Of a DNA stretch of 64,000 bases, positions 28,075 through 39,861 are shown one piece after another. The stretch comes from Limnohabitans sp. Jir61 (lineage in GTDB: Bacteria; Pseudomonadota; Gammaproteobacteria; Burkholderiales; Burkholderiaceae_C). Below the pieces are notes generated by a model, which was not told the DNA's origin, did not search any database, and saw only the letters and a program-made list of their open reading frames with translations. The number at the start of each line of letters is the position of its first letter. Position 1 is the first letter of the stretch. Position numbers and translations under genes: made by a program. The stretch covers positions 434,001 through 498,000 of the forward strand of contig NZ_NESD01000002.1 in the NCBI RefSeq assembly GCF_003063545.1. The letters run 5' to 3'.

Positions 28075-29159
28075 TATTTTTTTCCTTTCGCTGCGAGCTG
28101 CTCGCAAGCGGCCACCACTTGATCTACCGCGTCCACTTGACGCACGGCATAAGCTTTCTCGGCACATGCCAACAAAGTGCGGCGCGTCATGAATTGCAAA
28201 CGGTCTGCCAAGTCTTGGACTTTCAATTCGTTTTGTGGCATCAACCAACCGCCACCTGCGTCCACCACAAAGCGTGCGTTGGTGGTTTGGTGGTCATCCA
28301 CCGCATGGGGGAAGGGCACATAGATCGCAGCAGCACCAACAGCGGCCAACTCGGTCACAGTGCTGGCACCCGCGCGTGCAATCACCACATCTGCATCGGC
28401 AAAGGCTTGCGCGGTGTCGTCGATGAAAGGCGTCAGTTCTGCTTGCACACCTGCTTCGGCATAGGCCGTGCGCAGTGCATCAATTTGTTTGGCACCACTT
28501 TGATGGGTCACCACAGGGCGTTGATCGTGAGGGATTTTGGCCAAGGCTTGCGGCACCACGGTGTTGAGTGCTTGTGCGCCCAAACTGCCACCGACCACCA
28601 ACACTCGCAGAGGGCCCGTGCGTTCAGCAAAACGCTGCGCAGGTTCTGGCTGTTTCACAAACCCATCGCGCATGGGGTTGCCCACCCACTCAGCTTTTGG
28701 CAACACATTGGGGAAAGCGCAGAACACACGGTCAGCCACGCCACTCAACACTTTGTTGGCCATGCCCGCCACAGAGTTTTGCTCGTGCAACACCAAAGGT
28801 GCACCCCACAGCACGGCCATCATGCCGGCGGGGAATGTGATGTAACCGCCAAGACCCACCACCACATCGGGCTTGACGCGGCGAACCACGCACAGGCTTT
28901 GCCAGAACGCACGCAACAACTTGAAAGGCAATAGCGCCAAAGTTTTGACACCTTTGCCGCGCACGCCACCAAACTGAACGGTCTCATACGCAAAGCCACG
29001 AGGAGGCACAAGCAAGCTTTCCATACTGGGCTCAGGTGCACCGAGCCAATGCACATTCCAGCCATGAATGCGCAATTGCTCAGCCACAGCCAAGCCTGGG
29101 AAAATGTGACCTCCTGTGCCACCAGCCATGATGAGTGCGGTGCGTTGGGTCGTGCTCAT
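28074..29159 (-). CDS. murG: Lipid II synthase MurG
   Basis: MurG transfers GlcNAc from UDP-GlcNAc to lipid I on the inner membrane face, forming lipid II. The 361-residue GT-B protein has the glycine-rich [60 protein letters not shown] and the UDP-GlcNAc-binding [21 protein letters not shown]. Its start overlaps the ftsW stop. Confidence 0.97.
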   Translation of the reverse strand: MSTTQRTALIMAGGTGGHIFPGLAVAEQLRIHGWNVHWLGAPEPSMESLLVPPRGFAYETVQFGGVRGKGVKTLALLPFKLLRAFWQSLCVVRRVKPDVVVGLGGYITFPAGMMAVLWGAPLVLHEQNSVAGMANKVLSGVADRVFCAFPNVLPKAEWVGNPMRDGFVKQPEPAQRFAERTGPLRVLVVGGSLGAQALNTVVPQALAKIPHDQRPVVTHQSGAKQIDALRTAYAEAGVQAELTPFIDDTAQAFADADVVIARAGASTVTELAAVGAAAIYVPFPHAVDDHQTTNARFVVDAGGGWLMPQNELKVQDLADRLQFMTRRTLLACAEKAYAVRQVDAVDQVVAACEQLAAKGKK

Positions 29160-30451
29160 AGACGCCCCCCGTGCATGACCACGCGGTTCTCAAAGTCCAC
29201 GCGCAACACGACCGCAATGGCAATGAGGTTCAACAAAATCGCAGAGCCGCCATAGCTCATGAGTGGCAAAGTTAAACCCTTGGTAGGCAAGGCGCCCAAG
29301 TTCACACCCATGTTGATGAAAGACTGAAAGCCCATCCAAATGCCTACGCCTTGTGCGACCAAACCTGCGAACACACGGTCCATCGCAATGGCTTGACGGC
29401 CGATGTACATGATGCGGCGGGTCAGCCACATGAACATGCCAATCACAGCGACCACACCGACAAAGCCAAACTCTTCGCCAATCACAGCCAGCAAGAAGTC
29501 TGTGTGCGCTTCGGGCAACCAATGCAGTTTCTCGACACTGCCACCTAAACCAACACCAAAAATTTCCCCGCGACCAATGGCAATGAGTGAGTGCGACAAC
29601 TGATAGCCCTTACCCAGTGCATGCTCTGTGCTCCATGGATCGAGGTAAGCAAAGATGCGTTCACGACGCCATTCAGAGGTGGCGATGATCAAGCCAAACA
29701 CACCCACCAGTGCCGTAGCAATCAAGAAGAACATGCGAGCGTTCACGCCGCCTAAGAACAAAATACCCATGGCAATTACAGCGATCACCATGAACGCGCC
29801 CATGTCTGGCTCAGATAGGAGCAACAAACCCACCGCCGCTACTGCAGCACCCATCGGTGTGACCGCAGCGAAGAAGTTTTCTTTCACATCCATCTTGCGT
29901 ACCATGTAGTTGGCGGCGTAGAGCAACACCCCCCACTTGGCCAATTCGGATGGCTGGAAATTCATGAAGCCCAAGCCAATCCAACGGCGTGCGCCATTGA
30001 CCGATTTACCAATGAACGGAATCAATACGGCGATCAATAACACGATGGAGACAATAAACACCCAAGGCGCGATCCGCTCCCACGTGTTAAGGGGAATTTG
30101 AAAAGCCAGCAGAGCCGCCACAAACGCTACAAATAGCGATAGACCATGGCGGAACAAGAAATGCGTTTGCGTGTAACCCGCGCCCATGCGTGGGTTGTCG
30201 GGAATGGCAATCGATGCCGAATACACCATGACCAAGCCGAACATCAGCAAGGCAAACGTGACCCACACCAACGGTTGATCAAACCCTTTGACATGCACGG
30301 GTGACGCCGCAGTACGTGTGAACTCGGTGCCGTGCACACGCACAGGCAAAGCATCCATACCCTTCTCGGGTTCACCGCCAAACAGACGGCCAAGACCAAG
30401 CTTCATGCGATGCATGAAAAAGGCTTTGCTGGATGCATTCATGTCACTCAC
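29156..30451 (-). CDS. ftsW: SEDS lipid II polymerase FtsW
   Basis: FtsW is the septal glycan polymerase working with FtsI. The 431-residue protein has a 60-residue polar N-terminus and about ten transmembrane helices. It has the SEDS motifs [27 protein letters not shown] and [17 protein letters not shown]. It overlaps murD and murG by 4 bases each (ATGA), so translation along this section is coupled. Confidence 0.96.
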   Translation of the reverse strand: MSDMNASSKAFFMHRMKLGLGRLFGGEPEKGMDALPVRVHGTEFTRTAASPVHVKGFDQPLVWVTFALLMFGLVMVYSASIAIPDNPRMGAGYTQTHFLFRHGLSLFVAFVAALLAFQIPLNTWERIAPWVFIVSIVLLIAVLIPFIGKSVNGARRWIGLGFMNFQPSELAKWGVLLYAANYMVRKMDVKENFFAAVTPMGAAVAAVGLLLLSEPDMGAFMVIAVIAMGILFLGGVNARMFFLIATALVGVFGLIIATSEWRRERIFAYLDPWSTEHALGKGYQLSHSLIAIGRGEIFGVGLGGSVEKLHWLPEAHTDFLLAVIGEEFGFVGVVAVIGMFMWLTRRIMYIGRQAIAMDRVFAGLVAQGVGIWMGFQSFINMGVNLGALPTKGLTLPLMSYGGSAILLNLIAIAVVLRVDFENRVVMHGGRL

Positions 30452-32298
30452 ACCATGCCTCCAGCTTCTTCCACCAAGTGGTTCACAGCGTTCACAAACA
30501 CTTCGGCACGATGCGCGTAGTTACGGAACATGTCCATGCTTGCGCACGCGGGTGACAACAACACGGCATCGCCTGAATGGGCAAGTTCACTACAGCGTTT
30601 GACGGCCTCTTCCAAAGTAGCTGCATCCAACAAGGTCACGCCGCTGTGCTGCAACACTTCGCGCAATGCAGGCGCATCGCGGCCAATCAGCACCACGGCA
30701 CGTGCATAGCGTGCGACGGGCTCGTTCAAAGGTGCAAAGTCTTGACCTTTGCCATCACCGCCCAAGATGACCAGCAAGCGGCGGTCCACACCTAGACCAT
30801 GCAAGGCAGCCACAGTGGCACCCACATTGGTACCTTTGCTGTCGTCAAAATACTCCACACTATTGAGCACAGTCACGGGCTCCACACGGTGGGGCTCGCC
30901 TTGGTACTCACGCAGACCAAACAACATGGGGGCCAGATCGCCACCGGCATTTCCGGCTAACGCCAATGCAGCCAAAGCATTGAGTGCGTTGTGGCGACCG
31001 CGAATGCGAAGCGCATCGGCTGGCATGAGGCGTTGAATGTGAATTTCTTCTTCGTCGTCTTTTTTGCGTTTACGGGTTTCGTCCGCCTCGAGCGCACGCA
31101 CCAGCCATGTCATGCCGTTGACGGTTTCAATGCCATAGTCGCCGGGCCGCTGTGGCAAGTCACCACCGAAGGTAAGGTGCGCACGCACTTGAACTTTGGG
31201 CGTTTTGGCGCGCGAGGGTTTGGCTACGACTTCTGTTGCTTCAGCAGGTGCACTGTCCAACATGGCCATCACGCCTGCATCTTCGCGGTTAAGCACCAAC
31301 ACGCCACGCTTGCCAAAGATACGGGCTTTCGCAGCGCCGTAGCCGTCCATGCTGCCATGCCAATCGAGGTGGTCTTGAGTGAGGTTGAGCACCGTGGCTG
31401 CTGTCGGCTCGAAGTTGTCCACACCTTCCAGCTGAAAGCTCGACAACTCCAACACCCACACTTGCGGCAGATACAGATGATCTGCGGGTGGCGGCGGCGG
31501 TGGCACGAGTGGCGGCAAGTCCACTTCAAATGGTTCGTCATCTGCGGCTGCAACTGCCTCAGCTTGCTCGGCTTCAGTGTCCGTCAATGCCATTTGTGAT
31601 TCAGCATCACTTTCAGCGGCAGCTTCTTGCGCCAACGCATCTTCGGCATCCAAAGCCATTTGCGCAGTAGCGGCTTGTTCTTTGGCTTCTGCGTCAAGAC
31701 GCGCTTGCTCTGCCAAGGCTTCGTCTGCAGCCTGTGCCTCAGCTTCTTGGGCGGCAATCACATCAGCAGCGGCTTGTTCTTCGGCCGCTTTGTCCAACGC
31801 TTGCGACAAGGTATCCAACAATGTGGGGCCGATGTTGCCGGCCACTGCCACGCGTTTACCTGCACGCTCTAACAATTGCCCAGTCAAGGAAGTGACGGTG
31901 GTTTTGCCGTTGGTGCCCGTGATGGCCAAGACCTTGGGGTGATAAGCCATGCTGGTTTGCAAATCACTCAACGCTTGCGCAAACAAAGTCAGCTCAGTGC
32001 CCACCCACAAACCAGCATCTACTGCAGCGTTCCACACAGGCGCCACAGACTCAGGGCTCAGACCTGGGCTCTTGAACACCGCACGCACATCTTGGCCTTC
32101 GACCAAGTTGGCCTCAAACGCACCATGCACAAATTTCACTTCTGGCAACTCTGCACGCAAACTTGCCAAATGCGGCGGCTCGGCACGCGTGTCCACGACT
32201 TGCACTTGCGCACCGTTGCGCACGCACCAACGCGCCATCGCCAGGCCGGAATCACCCAAGCCCAGAATCAGCACTGATTGGTTGTGGAGTTGCTGCAT
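30448..32298 (-). CDS. murD: UDP-MurNAc-L-Ala--D-Glu ligase with a long Ala/Glu-rich insert
   Basis: MurD adds D-glutamate to UDP-MurNAc-L-Ala. The 616-residue protein is far longer than the roughly 440-residue E. coli enzyme. The usual parts are present: [28 protein letters not shown] (P-loop near residue 130), [41 protein letters not shown] and [17 protein letters not shown]. The extra length is mostly an insert at residues 167-277 (31468-31800), rich in Ala, Glu, Asp and Gln and ending in [11 protein letters not shown] smaller extension (about residues 350-425) carries charged runs such as [10 protein letters not shown]. Both inserts keep the frame and the gene overlaps its neighbours normally, so it is surely functional. 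Confidence 0.95.
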   Translation of the reverse strand: MQQLHNQSVLILGLGDSGLAMARWCVRNGAQVQVVDTRAEPPHLASLRAELPEVKFVHGAFEANLVEGQDVRAVFKSPGLSPESVAPVWNAAVDAGLWVGTELTLFAQALSDLQTSMAYHPKVLAITGTNGKTTVTSLTGQLLERAGKRVAVAGNIGPTLLDTLSQALDKAAEEQAAADVIAAQEAEAQAADEALAEQARLDAEAKEQAATAQMALDAEDALAQEAAAESDAESQMALTDTEAEQAEAVAAADDEPFEVDLPPLVPPPPPPADHLYLPQVWVLELSSFQLEGVDNFEPTAATVLNLTQDHLDWHGSMDGYGAAKARIFGKRGVLVLNREDAGVMAMLDSAPAEATEVVAKPSRAKTPKVQVRAHLTFGGDLPQRPGDYGIETVNGMTWLVRALEADETRKRKKDDEEEIHIQRLMPADALRIRGRHNALNALAALALAGNAGGDLAPMLFGLREYQGEPHRVEPVTVLNSVEYFDDSKGTNVGATVAALHGLGVDRRLLVILGGDGKGQDFAPLNEPVARYARAVVLIGRDAPALREVLQHSGVTLLDAATLEEAVKRCSELAHSGDAVLLSPACASMDMFRNYAHRAEVFVNAVNHLVEEAGGMV

Positions 32299-32302
32299 CT
32301 TC

Positions 32303-33481
32303 TTATCTCAGCTTCAAAGTCGACAGACCCACCAAACACAAGAGCATGGTGATGATCCAAAAACGCACGACGACTTGGGTTTCTTTCCAGCCGCTCTTCT
32401 CGAAATGGTGATGCAAAGGCGCCATCTTCAAAATGCGACGGCCTTCGCCATATTTCTTCTTGGTGTATTTGAAGTACGTCACTTGCAACATGACCGACAA
32501 GGCTTCCACCACAAAGATGCCGCCCATGATGGCCAGCACAATTTCTTGACGCACGATCACTGCAATCGTGCCCAGCGCACCGCCCAAAGCGAGCGCACCC
32601 ACGTCACCCATGAACACTTGCGCGGGATGTGTGTTGAACCACAAGAACGCCAAGCCTGCACCGGCCATGGCCGCACAGAAAATCATCAACTCGCCCGAGC
32701 CGGGGATGTAAGGGAACAACAGGTATTTGGAATACACCGAGCTACCGGTCACATAGGCAAACACCCCCAAAGCGGAGCCCACCATCACCACCGGCATGAT
32801 GGCCAAGCCATCCAAGCCGTCGGTCAAGTTCACAGCATTGCTCGAGCCCACGATGACCAAGTAGGTCATGATCACAAAGCCAAACACGCCCAGTGGGTAG
32901 CTCACTTCCTTGATGAAGGGCAAAAGCAAACCCGCCTTAGGGGGCAAATTCACATCAAAGCCCGACTTCACCCACGAGTAGAACAACTCCAACACGCGTA
33001 AGTTGCTGCTCTCTGAAATGCTAAACACCAAGTAAAGTGCAGCAGTCAAACCAATGATGGATTGCCACATGTATTTCTCGCGTGAACGCATACCCTCTGG
33101 GTCTTTGTTCACGACTTTGCGCCAGTCATCAACCCACCCAATCGCGCCAAAACCAAAGGTGACGATCATCACGATCCATACAAAGCGGTTGGACAAATCA
33201 GCCCACAACAAAGTGGAAACAGCGATGCCAATCAAAATCAGCACACCGCCCATGGTGGGTGTGCCGCTCTTAGCCAGGTGCGATTGCATGGCGTATTCAC
33301 GGATGGGCTGACCAATCTTCAACGCCGCTAATCGGCGAATCACAGCTGGGCCAGCAATCAAACCAATCAACAAAGCGGTCAACGCCGCCATCACCGCACG
33401 GAAGGTGAGGTACTGGAACACGCGGAAAAAGCCAAATTCTGGCGAGAGCGTTTGCAACCATTGGGCTAGTGTTAGCAGCAT
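32303..33481 (-). CDS. mraY: Phospho-MurNAc-pentapeptide transferase
   Basis: MraY moves phospho-MurNAc-pentapeptide to undecaprenyl phosphate, making lipid I. The 392-residue protein has about ten transmembrane helices. It contains the signature [16 protein letters not shown], the Asp-rich [28 protein letters not shown] and the [20 protein letters not shown]-terminal motif. It overlaps the murF end by 10 bases. Confidence 0.97.
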   Translation of the reverse strand: MLLTLAQWLQTLSPEFGFFRVFQYLTFRAVMAALTALLIGLIAGPAVIRRLAALKIGQPIREYAMQSHLAKSGTPTMGGVLILIGIAVSTLLWADLSNRFVWIVMIVTFGFGAIGWVDDWRKVVNKDPEGMRSREKYMWQSIIGLTAALYLVFSISESSNLRVLELFYSWVKSGFDVNLPPKAGLLLPFIKEVSYPLGVFGFVIMTYLVIVGSSNAVNLTDGLDGLAIMPVVMVGSALGVFAYVTGSSVYSKYLLFPYIPGSGELMIFCAAMAGAGLAFLWFNTHPAQVFMGDVGALALGGALGTIAVIVRQEIVLAIMGGIFVVEALSVMLQVTYFKYTKKKYGEGRRILKMAPLHHHFEKSGWKETQVVVRFWIITMLLCLVGLSTLKLR

Positions 33482-34881
33482 GGTGTCGTTTCCTTTTTAT
33501 GGTGATCGTGACAGGCGTTGATGGCCTCAATCACGCGCTCCATCTTCATGAAGCGTGAGCCTTTCACCAGCACACTGCCAAGCTGCGGCAACTGCTTCAG
33601 CACTTGCGCGTTGAGTGTGTCGATGTCTGTCATGTGTTGTGCGTTCGCGCCGCAGGCTGTGGCCGTATGTGCAGCCAAGTCACCTAAACACAGCACATGG
33701 TCAATGCCCATTTCTGCAGCGTGGATGCCCACCTCTTGGTGGAACTCTGGGCCTTGTGTGCCCACTTCCCCCATATCACCCAGCACCAGTAAGCGTGGCG
33801 CAGGTAACTCTGCCAGCACATCGATTGCGGCGCGTACTGAGTCGGGGTTGGCGTTGTAGGTGTCATCCACCACAGTGATGTCGTGGCCTTGGCACTGAAT
33901 GCCAAAGGCACGTGAACGTCCTTTGACGGGTTCAAAACTGTTGAGACCTTGCGCGATCACATCGAGCGAAACACCTGCTGCTAAGGCGCAGGCTGTAGCC
34001 GCCAACGCATTGCCCACGTTGTGGCGACCAGCGATATGAAGTTGCGTACGCAACACGCCCGATGGCGTTTGTGCTTCCACAGCCCAGTGGTCATTCAACC
34101 AATCGGCTTTGAGCAACTGCACCTCAGCTTCGCCTGTCATGGAGAAACGCATACAAACACGGCTGCCTGCTAAGGTTTTCCACAGTGCACTGTATTCGTC
34201 GTGCGCAGGGAACACTGCCACGCCGGACACTGGCAAAGCCTTGATGGCTTCGCCGTTTTCTTGCGCTACTGCTTCGACAGTGGCCATGTACTCTTGATGT
34301 TCACGCTGTGCGTTGTTCACCAACGCGACGGTGGCTTTCGTCATTTCGGCCAATCCTGCAATTTCGCCAGGATGATTCATGCCCAACTCCACCACAGCGC
34401 TGCGGTGATGCGCGCGCATGCGCAGCAGGGTTTGCGGCACACCAATGTCGTTGTTCAAATTGCCTTGCGTGGCCAAGGCGTCATCACCAAAGCCTGCACG
34501 CAAGATGCTGGCAATCATTTGTGTGACCGTCGTCTTGCCGTTGCTGCCGGTCACTGCAATGACGGGCAAATTGAATTGACTGCGCCAACCTTTGGCCAAT
34601 TGGCCTAAAGCAATGCGCGTGTCTGGCACTTGCACGCCTGCCAACTTGGCAGCGTCTAAACCATGGTGCGCCAAGGCAGCCGTTGCGCCGTTGCTTGCGA
34701 CCTGCGATAAAAAGTCGTTCGCATCAAAGCGCTCGCCTTTCAAGGCCACAAACAAATCGCCCACTTGGCAGGTACGGCTGTCAGTGTTGACACGTTGGAC
34801 GACCAAGCCACTGTCACCATGCAACAGTGCGCCTGTGAGCCACTGGTTGATTTGCTTCAAGCTGAGGTTCATGTCAGACAT
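33472..34881 (-). CDS. murF: UDP-MurNAc-tripeptide--D-Ala-D-Ala ligase
   Basis: MurF adds the D-Ala-D-Ala dipeptide, finishing the cytoplasmic precursor. The 469-residue protein shows the N-terminal Mur domain with [45 protein letters not shown] and [18 protein letters not shown]. It overlaps murE upstream by 8 bases. An alternative start three codons in (MNLSLKQ) is possible. Confidence 0.96.
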   Translation of the reverse strand: MSDMNLSLKQINQWLTGALLHGDSGLVVQRVNTDSRTCQVGDLFVALKGERFDANDFLSQVASNGATAALAHHGLDAAKLAGVQVPDTRIALGQLAKGWRSQFNLPVIAVTGSNGKTTVTQMIASILRAGFGDDALATQGNLNNDIGVPQTLLRMRAHHRSAVVELGMNHPGEIAGLAEMTKATVALVNNAQREHQEYMATVEAVAQENGEAIKALPVSGVAVFPAHDEYSALWKTLAGSRVCMRFSMTGEAEVQLLKADWLNDHWAVEAQTPSGVLRTQLHIAGRHNVGNALAATACALAAGVSLDVIAQGLNSFEPVKGRSRAFGIQCQGHDITVVDDTYNANPDSVRAAIDVLAELPAPRLLVLGDMGEVGTQGPEFHQEVGIHAAEMGIDHVLCLGDLAAHTATACGANAQHMTDIDTLNAQVLKQLPQLGSVLVKGSRFMKMERVIEAINACHDHHKKETTPCC

Positions 34882-36370
34882 GCGCCCTCCTTTGTGTCAA
34901 CGCGTCGCGTGCATGTTGCACATCACTGAACGGATGTTTGACACCTGAAATTTCTTGATAGTCCTCGTGACCTTTGCCAGCCACCAGCACCACATCTTGC
35001 ACACGCGCGTGCAGCAGAGTCTGCGCAATCGCTTGAGCGCGGTCGGCAATCACTTTTGTCTTGGCTGCATTTTGCAAACCAGCCAGCATCTGATTCAAAA
35101 TTATTTGTGGGTCTTCGCTGCGCGGGTTGTCGCTGGTCAGCACCACGTGCTGCGCGTATTGCTCTGCGGCTGCGGCCATCAAGGGGCGCTTAGCAGCATC
35201 GCGGTCACCACCGCAACCCAACACACAAGTCAACTCACCGCCGCGTGACTGCGCCAGTGGCAACAAAGCTTGCACAGCTTGCGCCACGGCATCGGGTGTG
35301 TGGGCGTAATCAATCACCACCAAAGGCTCACCCGCCTCGCCCACGGTTTGCATGCGGCCTGGCACTGCAGGCAACACGTGACAGGCTTGCACGGCATCTG
35401 CCAAGCTGTAGCCCAAAGCGCGCAAGCAGGCGATGACGCCCAATACATTGCTCACGTTGTAGTGGCCTACCAACTGCGTCTCAAGCGTGCGAACTTCGTC
35501 ACCCTCGACCACATCAAAACACAAGCCCATGGCGCCGTGTTGGATGTGGCGTGCCACGATGTGTTTTGTACTTCGCACTGCATTCGGCACACAAGAAATT
35601 GTCCACACGTGCAAATCGTCACGCGCTTGCAACTGTGCAGCCAATGCCACACCTTGTGCATCGTCCACGTTCACCACAGCCGCTTGCAATCCTGCCCAGC
35701 TGAACAAAGTCAGCTTGGCTTGCCAGTAGCTGGCCATGTCGCCGTGGTAGTCCAAATGATCTTGCGTGAAATTGGTGAACATGGCCACGCGCACCTGCGT
35801 CCCGTCTAAGCGATGCTCAGCTAAGCCAATAGACGAAGCTTCAATCGCACAAGCATTCACACCAGCATCCACCATGTTGCGCAAACGGCCTTGCAGCAGA
35901 ACGGGGTCGGGTGTGGTCATACCCGTCACTTCAAGGTGACCGACTTCGCCCACACCCAAGGTGCCCACGATGGCGCAACGCTTGCCTGCGTTTTGCAAGG
36001 CATGTGCCAACCACCATGCAGTGGATGTTTTGCCATTGGTGCCTGTGATAGCCACCACGTCTAGCGCATGGCTGGGTTGTTCGTAATACGCGGCAGCGAT
36101 CAAACCACTGGCCGCTTTCAAGCCGTCATAGGTGGCAATGGCTGGGTTCTCGCCCCATGCAAACACATCAGAGCCTGATTGCTCCACCACACAAGCTGTC
36201 GCACCTAGTTTTAACGCAGCGGCAACAAATTCGCGGCCGTCCGTCACACCACCAGGCCAAGCAATGAAGCCATCGCCCGATCCAACGCGACGACTGTCAG
36301 TGTGCACCACACCGCGCACATGGGTGCGCAGCCACTGCGCGGCGTCTTGCGGGCTATGAAGTCGCTTCAT
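34874..36370 (-). CDS. murE: UDP-MurNAc-L-Ala-D-Glu--meso-DAP ligase
   Basis: MurE adds the third residue of the stem peptide, meso-diaminopimelate in Gram-negatives. The 498-residue protein has [47 protein letters not shown] and the DAP-recognition segment LTSDNPRSEDPQ (DNPR is typical of DAP-adding enzymes). The start overlaps the ftsI stop by one base (TGATG). DAP specificity agrees with the mpl and dapF genes in this window. Confidence 0.97.
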   Translation of the reverse strand: MKRLHSPQDAAQWLRTHVRGVVHTDSRRVGSGDGFIAWPGGVTDGREFVAAALKLGATACVVEQSGSDVFAWGENPAIATYDGLKAASGLIAAAYYEQPSHALDVVAITGTNGKTSTAWWLAHALQNAGKRCAIVGTLGVGEVGHLEVTGMTTPDPVLLQGRLRNMVDAGVNACAIEASSIGLAEHRLDGTQVRVAMFTNFTQDHLDYHGDMASYWQAKLTLFSWAGLQAAVVNVDDAQGVALAAQLQARDDLHVWTISCVPNAVRSTKHIVARHIQHGAMGLCFDVVEGDEVRTLETQLVGHYNVSNVLGVIACLRALGYSLADAVQACHVLPAVPGRMQTVGEAGEPLVVIDYAHTPDAVAQAVQALLPLAQSRGGELTCVLGCGGDRDAAKRPLMAAAAEQYAQHVVLTSDNPRSEDPQIILNQMLAGLQNAAKTKVIADRAQAIAQTLLHARVQDVVLVAGKGHEDYQEISGVKHPFSDVQHARDALTQRRAHV

Positions 36371-38109
36371 CAGAAGGACTCCTTTTCAACTTGGGTCACC
36401 ACTTGGGGCTTGACCGCCATGTCAGGCTGCACACCCATCATGCGCAAAGTTTGTTGCACCGTTTGGCTAAACACGGGCGCTGCCACATCACCACCGAAGT
36501 AAGCACCATTCGTGGGCTCATCCACCATCACTGCTACCACGATGCGAGGGTTGTCAATCGGTGCAATGCCAACAAAAAAGCCACGGTACTTTTTACTCGC
36601 GTAACCCTTACCTTCGACCTTATGTGCAGTCCCTGTTTTTCCACCCACGGCATAACCCATGGTTTGCGCCTTAGGGGCAGTGCCACCTTGAATGGTCACC
36701 ATGTGCAGCATATTGCGCATAGACGCTGCGTTTTGCGACGAGAACACCCGAACACCACTGACCACCGACTGGTTGGTCTTGACCAGACTCACAGGCACCA
36801 TCTCACCATCGTGCGCAAACACCGTATACGCCTGCGCCAGCTGAAACAAGCTGGCTGACAGACCATAGCCATAACTCATGGTGGCTTGCTCAATGGGGCG
36901 CCAAGTCTTGTAGGCACGGACCTTGCCAGACACTGCGCCTGGAAAAGGCACTTGAGGTTTTTGCCCTAAACCGACTTGTGTGAACACTTCCCACATGTCG
37001 TGAGGTTGCATTTGCAACGCCAACTTAGATGCCCCAATATTGCTGGACTTTTGAATCACTTGATTGATAGTTAACAACCCATGTGCATGCTCATCTGTGA
37101 TCGTGGCAGTACCCACCTTGAATTTGCCGTTCCCAATTTGGATCGTGCTCTCTGGCGTGACAAGTCCTTTTTCCAGAGCCAGCCCCACAACAATTGGCTT
37201 CATCGTCGAACCTGGTTCAAAGGTATCGGTGAGTGCGCGATTGCGTAACTGCGCGCCACTCAAATTGCCACGTTTAGCTGGCGAATAACTGGGATAGTTG
37301 GTCAACGCCAAAATCTCGCCCGTTTTGACATCGAGCACAACGACACTACCTGCAGCGGCTTTATTGTTTAGTACCGCTTCTTTGATTTTTTCGTACGCAA
37401 AGTACTGCACCTTACTGTCGATACTCAGCTGCAAATCTTCACCATCCAAAGGCGGCACCATTTCGCCAATGTCTTCCACCACGCGACCCAAGCGATCTTT
37501 GATAACGCGGCGTGAACCGGCTTTGCCACCCAAGGCTTTGTTGAAGGTCAGCTCCACCCCTTCTTGACCCAAGTTCTCAACGTTGGTGAAACCCACCACG
37601 TGAGCCACCGATTCGCCCTCTGGATAGACGCGCTTGTATTCTTTGCGGTCGTATACGCCTTTGATCTTGAGGGCAGCAATGTCTTTGGCCACCGACTCGT
37701 CCACTTGGCGCTTAAGCCACACAAAAGTTTTGTCTTCGTCTTGAAGTTTCTTGTCGAGCTCTGCAGCGGTCATGCCCAATAGCTTCGCCAACGCCCTGAG
37801 TTGAGTGGGGTCGCGCTCGATGTCTTCTGGGTTCGCCCAAATACTCGGCACGGGCACACTGGACGCCAAGATGTTGCCGTTGCGGTCCAAGATGCGGCCA
37901 CGGTTGGCTGGCAAATCCAAAGTGCGCACGAAGCGCACGGTGCCTTGACGCTTAAAGAAAGCGTTGTCAATCACCTGCACATACGCAGCGCGCGCCACCA
38001 AACCTAAGAAGCCCGCAGCAATGACAGCCACGATGAACTGGCTGCGCCAGATGGGCGTCTTGCTCGCGAGCAAGGGGCTAGAGGTGTATTGCACGCTACG
38101 GCTGCTCAT
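36370..38109 (-). CDS. ftsI: Septal penicillin-binding protein 3 (FtsI)
   Basis: FtsI is the monofunctional class B transpeptidase that cross-links septal peptidoglycan with FtsW. The 579-residue protein has one N-terminal membrane helix (about 25-45), a pedestal domain with ANRGRILDRNGNILASSVPV, and the transpeptidase domain with catalytic STMK (Ser301, Lys304), SSN at 355-357 and KTG at 491-493. The gene lies between ftsL and murE in the usual order. Confidence 0.96.
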   Translation of the reverse strand: MSSRSVQYTSSPLLASKTPIWRSQFIVAVIAAGFLGLVARAAYVQVIDNAFFKRQGTVRFVRTLDLPANRGRILDRNGNILASSVPVPSIWANPEDIERDPTQLRALAKLLGMTAAELDKKLQDEDKTFVWLKRQVDESVAKDIAALKIKGVYDRKEYKRVYPEGESVAHVVGFTNVENLGQEGVELTFNKALGGKAGSRRVIKDRLGRVVEDIGEMVPPLDGEDLQLSIDSKVQYFAYEKIKEAVLNNKAAAGSVVVLDVKTGEILALTNYPSYSPAKRGNLSGAQLRNRALTDTFEPGSTMKPIVVGLALEKGLVTPESTIQIGNGKFKVGTATITDEHAHGLLTINQVIQKSSNIGASKLALQMQPHDMWEVFTQVGLGQKPQVPFPGAVSGKVRAYKTWRPIEQATMSYGYGLSASLFQLAQAYTVFAHDGEMVPVSLVKTNQSVVSGVRVFSSQNAASMRNMLHMVTIQGGTAPKAQTMGYAVGGKTGTAHKVEGKGYASKKYRGFFVGIAPIDNPRIVVAVMVDEPTNGAYFGGDVAAPVFSQTVQQTLRMMGVQPDMAVKPQVVTQVEKESF

Positions 38110-38414
38110 GGGCGAACCTCCGCAGGAGCAGATGCAGACACAGCAACGCCACCCGACACGGTGGCGTATTGCGTGATGGCTGGTGTGATGGTGCGCATGT
38201 GCAACTGCTCACGCGCGAGTTTTTCGACACGCAGGGGTGTGGCTTGCGCACGGCGCTCCACATCCAAGCGGTCGTTTTCTGTTTCTAGGTTGCGCGCCAA
38301 ACTGGTGGCGCGGTCAATCTCCGTCGTGAGCGAGCGCGACTCGTACTGTGTGCGCACCAAATACAGCGCACTGGCCATGACCGCAATCATGAGGAGCAAG
38401 CTCACGCGACTCAT
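38106..38414 (-). CDS. ftsL: Cell division protein FtsL
   Basis: FtsL is a short bitopic protein that joins FtsB and FtsQ and activates FtsWI. The 102-residue protein has an N-terminal transmembrane helix (residues 3-20) followed by a leucine-zipper-like coiled coil (about 25-70). The assignment rests on size, topology and position between rsmH and ftsI, with 4-base overlaps on both sides. Confidence 0.92.
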   Translation of the reverse strand: MSRVSLLLMIAVMASALYLVRTQYESRSLTTEIDRATSLARNLETENDRLDVERRAQATPLRVEKLAREQLHMRTITPAITQYATVSGGVAVSASAPAEVRP

Positions 38415-39334
38415 ACGCCAGCTCCCAACCGTTCAGCCACGCGCATGATGGCACTGCGTGAGCGGGGGTTGCCCGCCACCTCAGCAACGCTGGGTTTGAC
38501 GCGATCAATCGCTTTGAAGTCCATCACTTTGGGTGCAGCAAACGGCGCCCGACGGTCGTACACCTCACGCGAATGCTGCGTGATGAACTGCTTGACGATG
38601 CGGTCTTCCAAAGAATGGAAACTGATCACAGCCAATCGACCTCCGGGGCGCAAGACTTGCAACGAAGCGCTTAACGCTTGTTGCAACTCCTCAAGCTCGG
38701 CATTGATGAAAATCCGAAAAGCCTGAAATGTGCGCGTTGCAGGGTCCTTGCCCGGCTCGCGGGTTTTGACCGTGTCAGCCACGAGCTGGGCCAATTCAGA
38801 GGTGGATGTAGGCACGCCCCGTTCTTGTCGGCGAGCATCAATCGCCTTTGCAATCTGTAAAGCAAACCGTTCTTCGCCATATTCACGTATCACCTCCGCG
38901 ATGTGTTGAATTTCCGCCTCGGCCAGCCACTCGGACACGCTCTGGCCACGGGTGGTGTCCATGCGCATATCCAAAGGACCGTCGTTTCGAAAAGAGAAAC
39001 CGCGTGCTGGGTTGTCGATCTGGGGTGAGCTCACCCCCAAATCCATCAGCACGCCGTCGATCGAGCCCGCATCCAACTCGCCCAAGTGCGTGAAGCCTTG
39101 GTGACGAATCGAAAAGCGCGGGTCTTGAATTTGTTCGGCCACCGCGATCGCATCGAGGTCTTTGTCGAATGCAATCAAACGGCCTTGGGACGAAAGCTTT
39201 GACAAGATGAGACGGGAATGCCCACCGCGACCAAAGGTCGCATCTACGTAGGTACCGTCCGGCTTGATGTCGAGAGCATCGACAGCTTCGCTGAGTAGGA
39301 CGGTGGTGTGCTGCCATGGCGTGTCCACCGTCAT
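38411..39334 (-). CDS. rsmH: 16S rRNA m4C1402 methyltransferase
   Basis: RsmH methylates N4 of C1402 in the 16S rRNA P site. The 307-residue protein has [13 protein letters not shown], the SAM motif [48 protein letters not shown] and [15 protein letters not shown]. It is second in the dcw cluster, 3 bases after mraZ. Confidence 0.97.
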   Translation of the reverse strand: MTVDTPWQHTTVLLSEAVDALDIKPDGTYVDATFGRGGHSRLILSKLSSQGRLIAFDKDLDAIAVAEQIQDPRFSIRHQGFTHLGELDAGSIDGVLMDLGVSSPQIDNPARGFSFRNDGPLDMRMDTTRGQSVSEWLAEAEIQHIAEVIREYGEERFALQIAKAIDARRQERGVPTSTSELAQLVADTVKTREPGKDPATRTFQAFRIFINAELEELQQALSASLQVLRPGGRLAVISFHSLEDRIVKQFITQHSREVYDRRAPFAAPKVMDFKAIDRVKPSVAEVAGNPRSRSAIMRVAERLGAGV

Positions 39335-39337
39335 CCT

Positions 39338-39766
39338 TTAAAAAGAGAATTCCTTGAACACATCAGGCATGTCGCCCTGCATGGCTTGGGCCTCTTGCGC
39401 CTCGTAAGTCGCTTTGTCCCAAAGTTCAAAATGATTGCCCATGCCAAGCAGCATGGTGTCTTTGCTGATGCCCGCTGCCGTGCGCAGCTCAGGCGAGATG
39501 AGGACACGACCTGTGCCATCCATCTCCACATCCATCGCATTACCCAAGAAGATACGTTTCCACCATTGCGCGCTCATTGGCAGCGCAGCAATGCGTTCGC
39601 GGAACTTCTCCCACTCGGTGCGTGGAAAAACCATCAAACAGCCGTGGGGGTGACGCGTGATCGTGAGCTGCCCAGCCGCAGTCGCGCTCAAGACGTCGCG
39701 ATGCCGAGTTGGCACCGACAGACGACCTTTGGCGTCGAGACTCAGCGATGAAGCGCCCTGAAACAC
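39338..39766 (-). CDS. mraZ: Transcriptional regulator MraZ
   Basis: MraZ is a DNA-binding protein that represses its own dcw promoter in E. coli. The 142-residue protein has two AbrB-like repeats, each with a DxxxR motif: [16 protein letters not shown] and [15 protein letters not shown]. The start is a GTG at 39766, preceded by AAAGGG-like Shine-Dalgarno bases. Four direct 5-bp boxes spaced exactly 10 bp apart lie 60-95 bases upstream (39827-39861), matching the expected spacing of an MraZ operator. Confidence 0.95.
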   Translation of the reverse strand: MFQGASSLSLDAKGRLSVPTRHRDVLSATAAGQLTITRHPHGCLMVFPRTEWEKFRERIAALPMSAQWWKRIFLGNAMDVEMDGTGRVLISPELRTAAGISKDTMLLGMGNHFELWDKATYEAQEAQAMQGDMPDVFKEFSF

Positions 39767-39826
39767 GTTGACTACCCTTTTTCCACATACAAATCAAACA
39801 ACCAAGCGGAGCGAAAAAGCCAAAAG

Positions 39827-39861
39827 GCACTTTTCACCACTTAATTGCACTTATTTGCACT
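39827..39861 (-). promoter_or_regulatory. MraZ operator: four AGTGS boxes at 10-bp spacing
   Basis: On the minus strand AGTGC, AGTGC, AGTGG and AGTGC begin at exact 10-base intervals (plus-strand box positions 39857-39861, 39847-39851, 39837-39841, 39827-39831), separated by A/T-rich 5-bp spacers. Known MraZ operators are direct repeats of short G-containing boxes with 10-bp period upstream of mraZ. The first box overlaps the -10-like element, consistent with repression. Confidence 0.8.
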
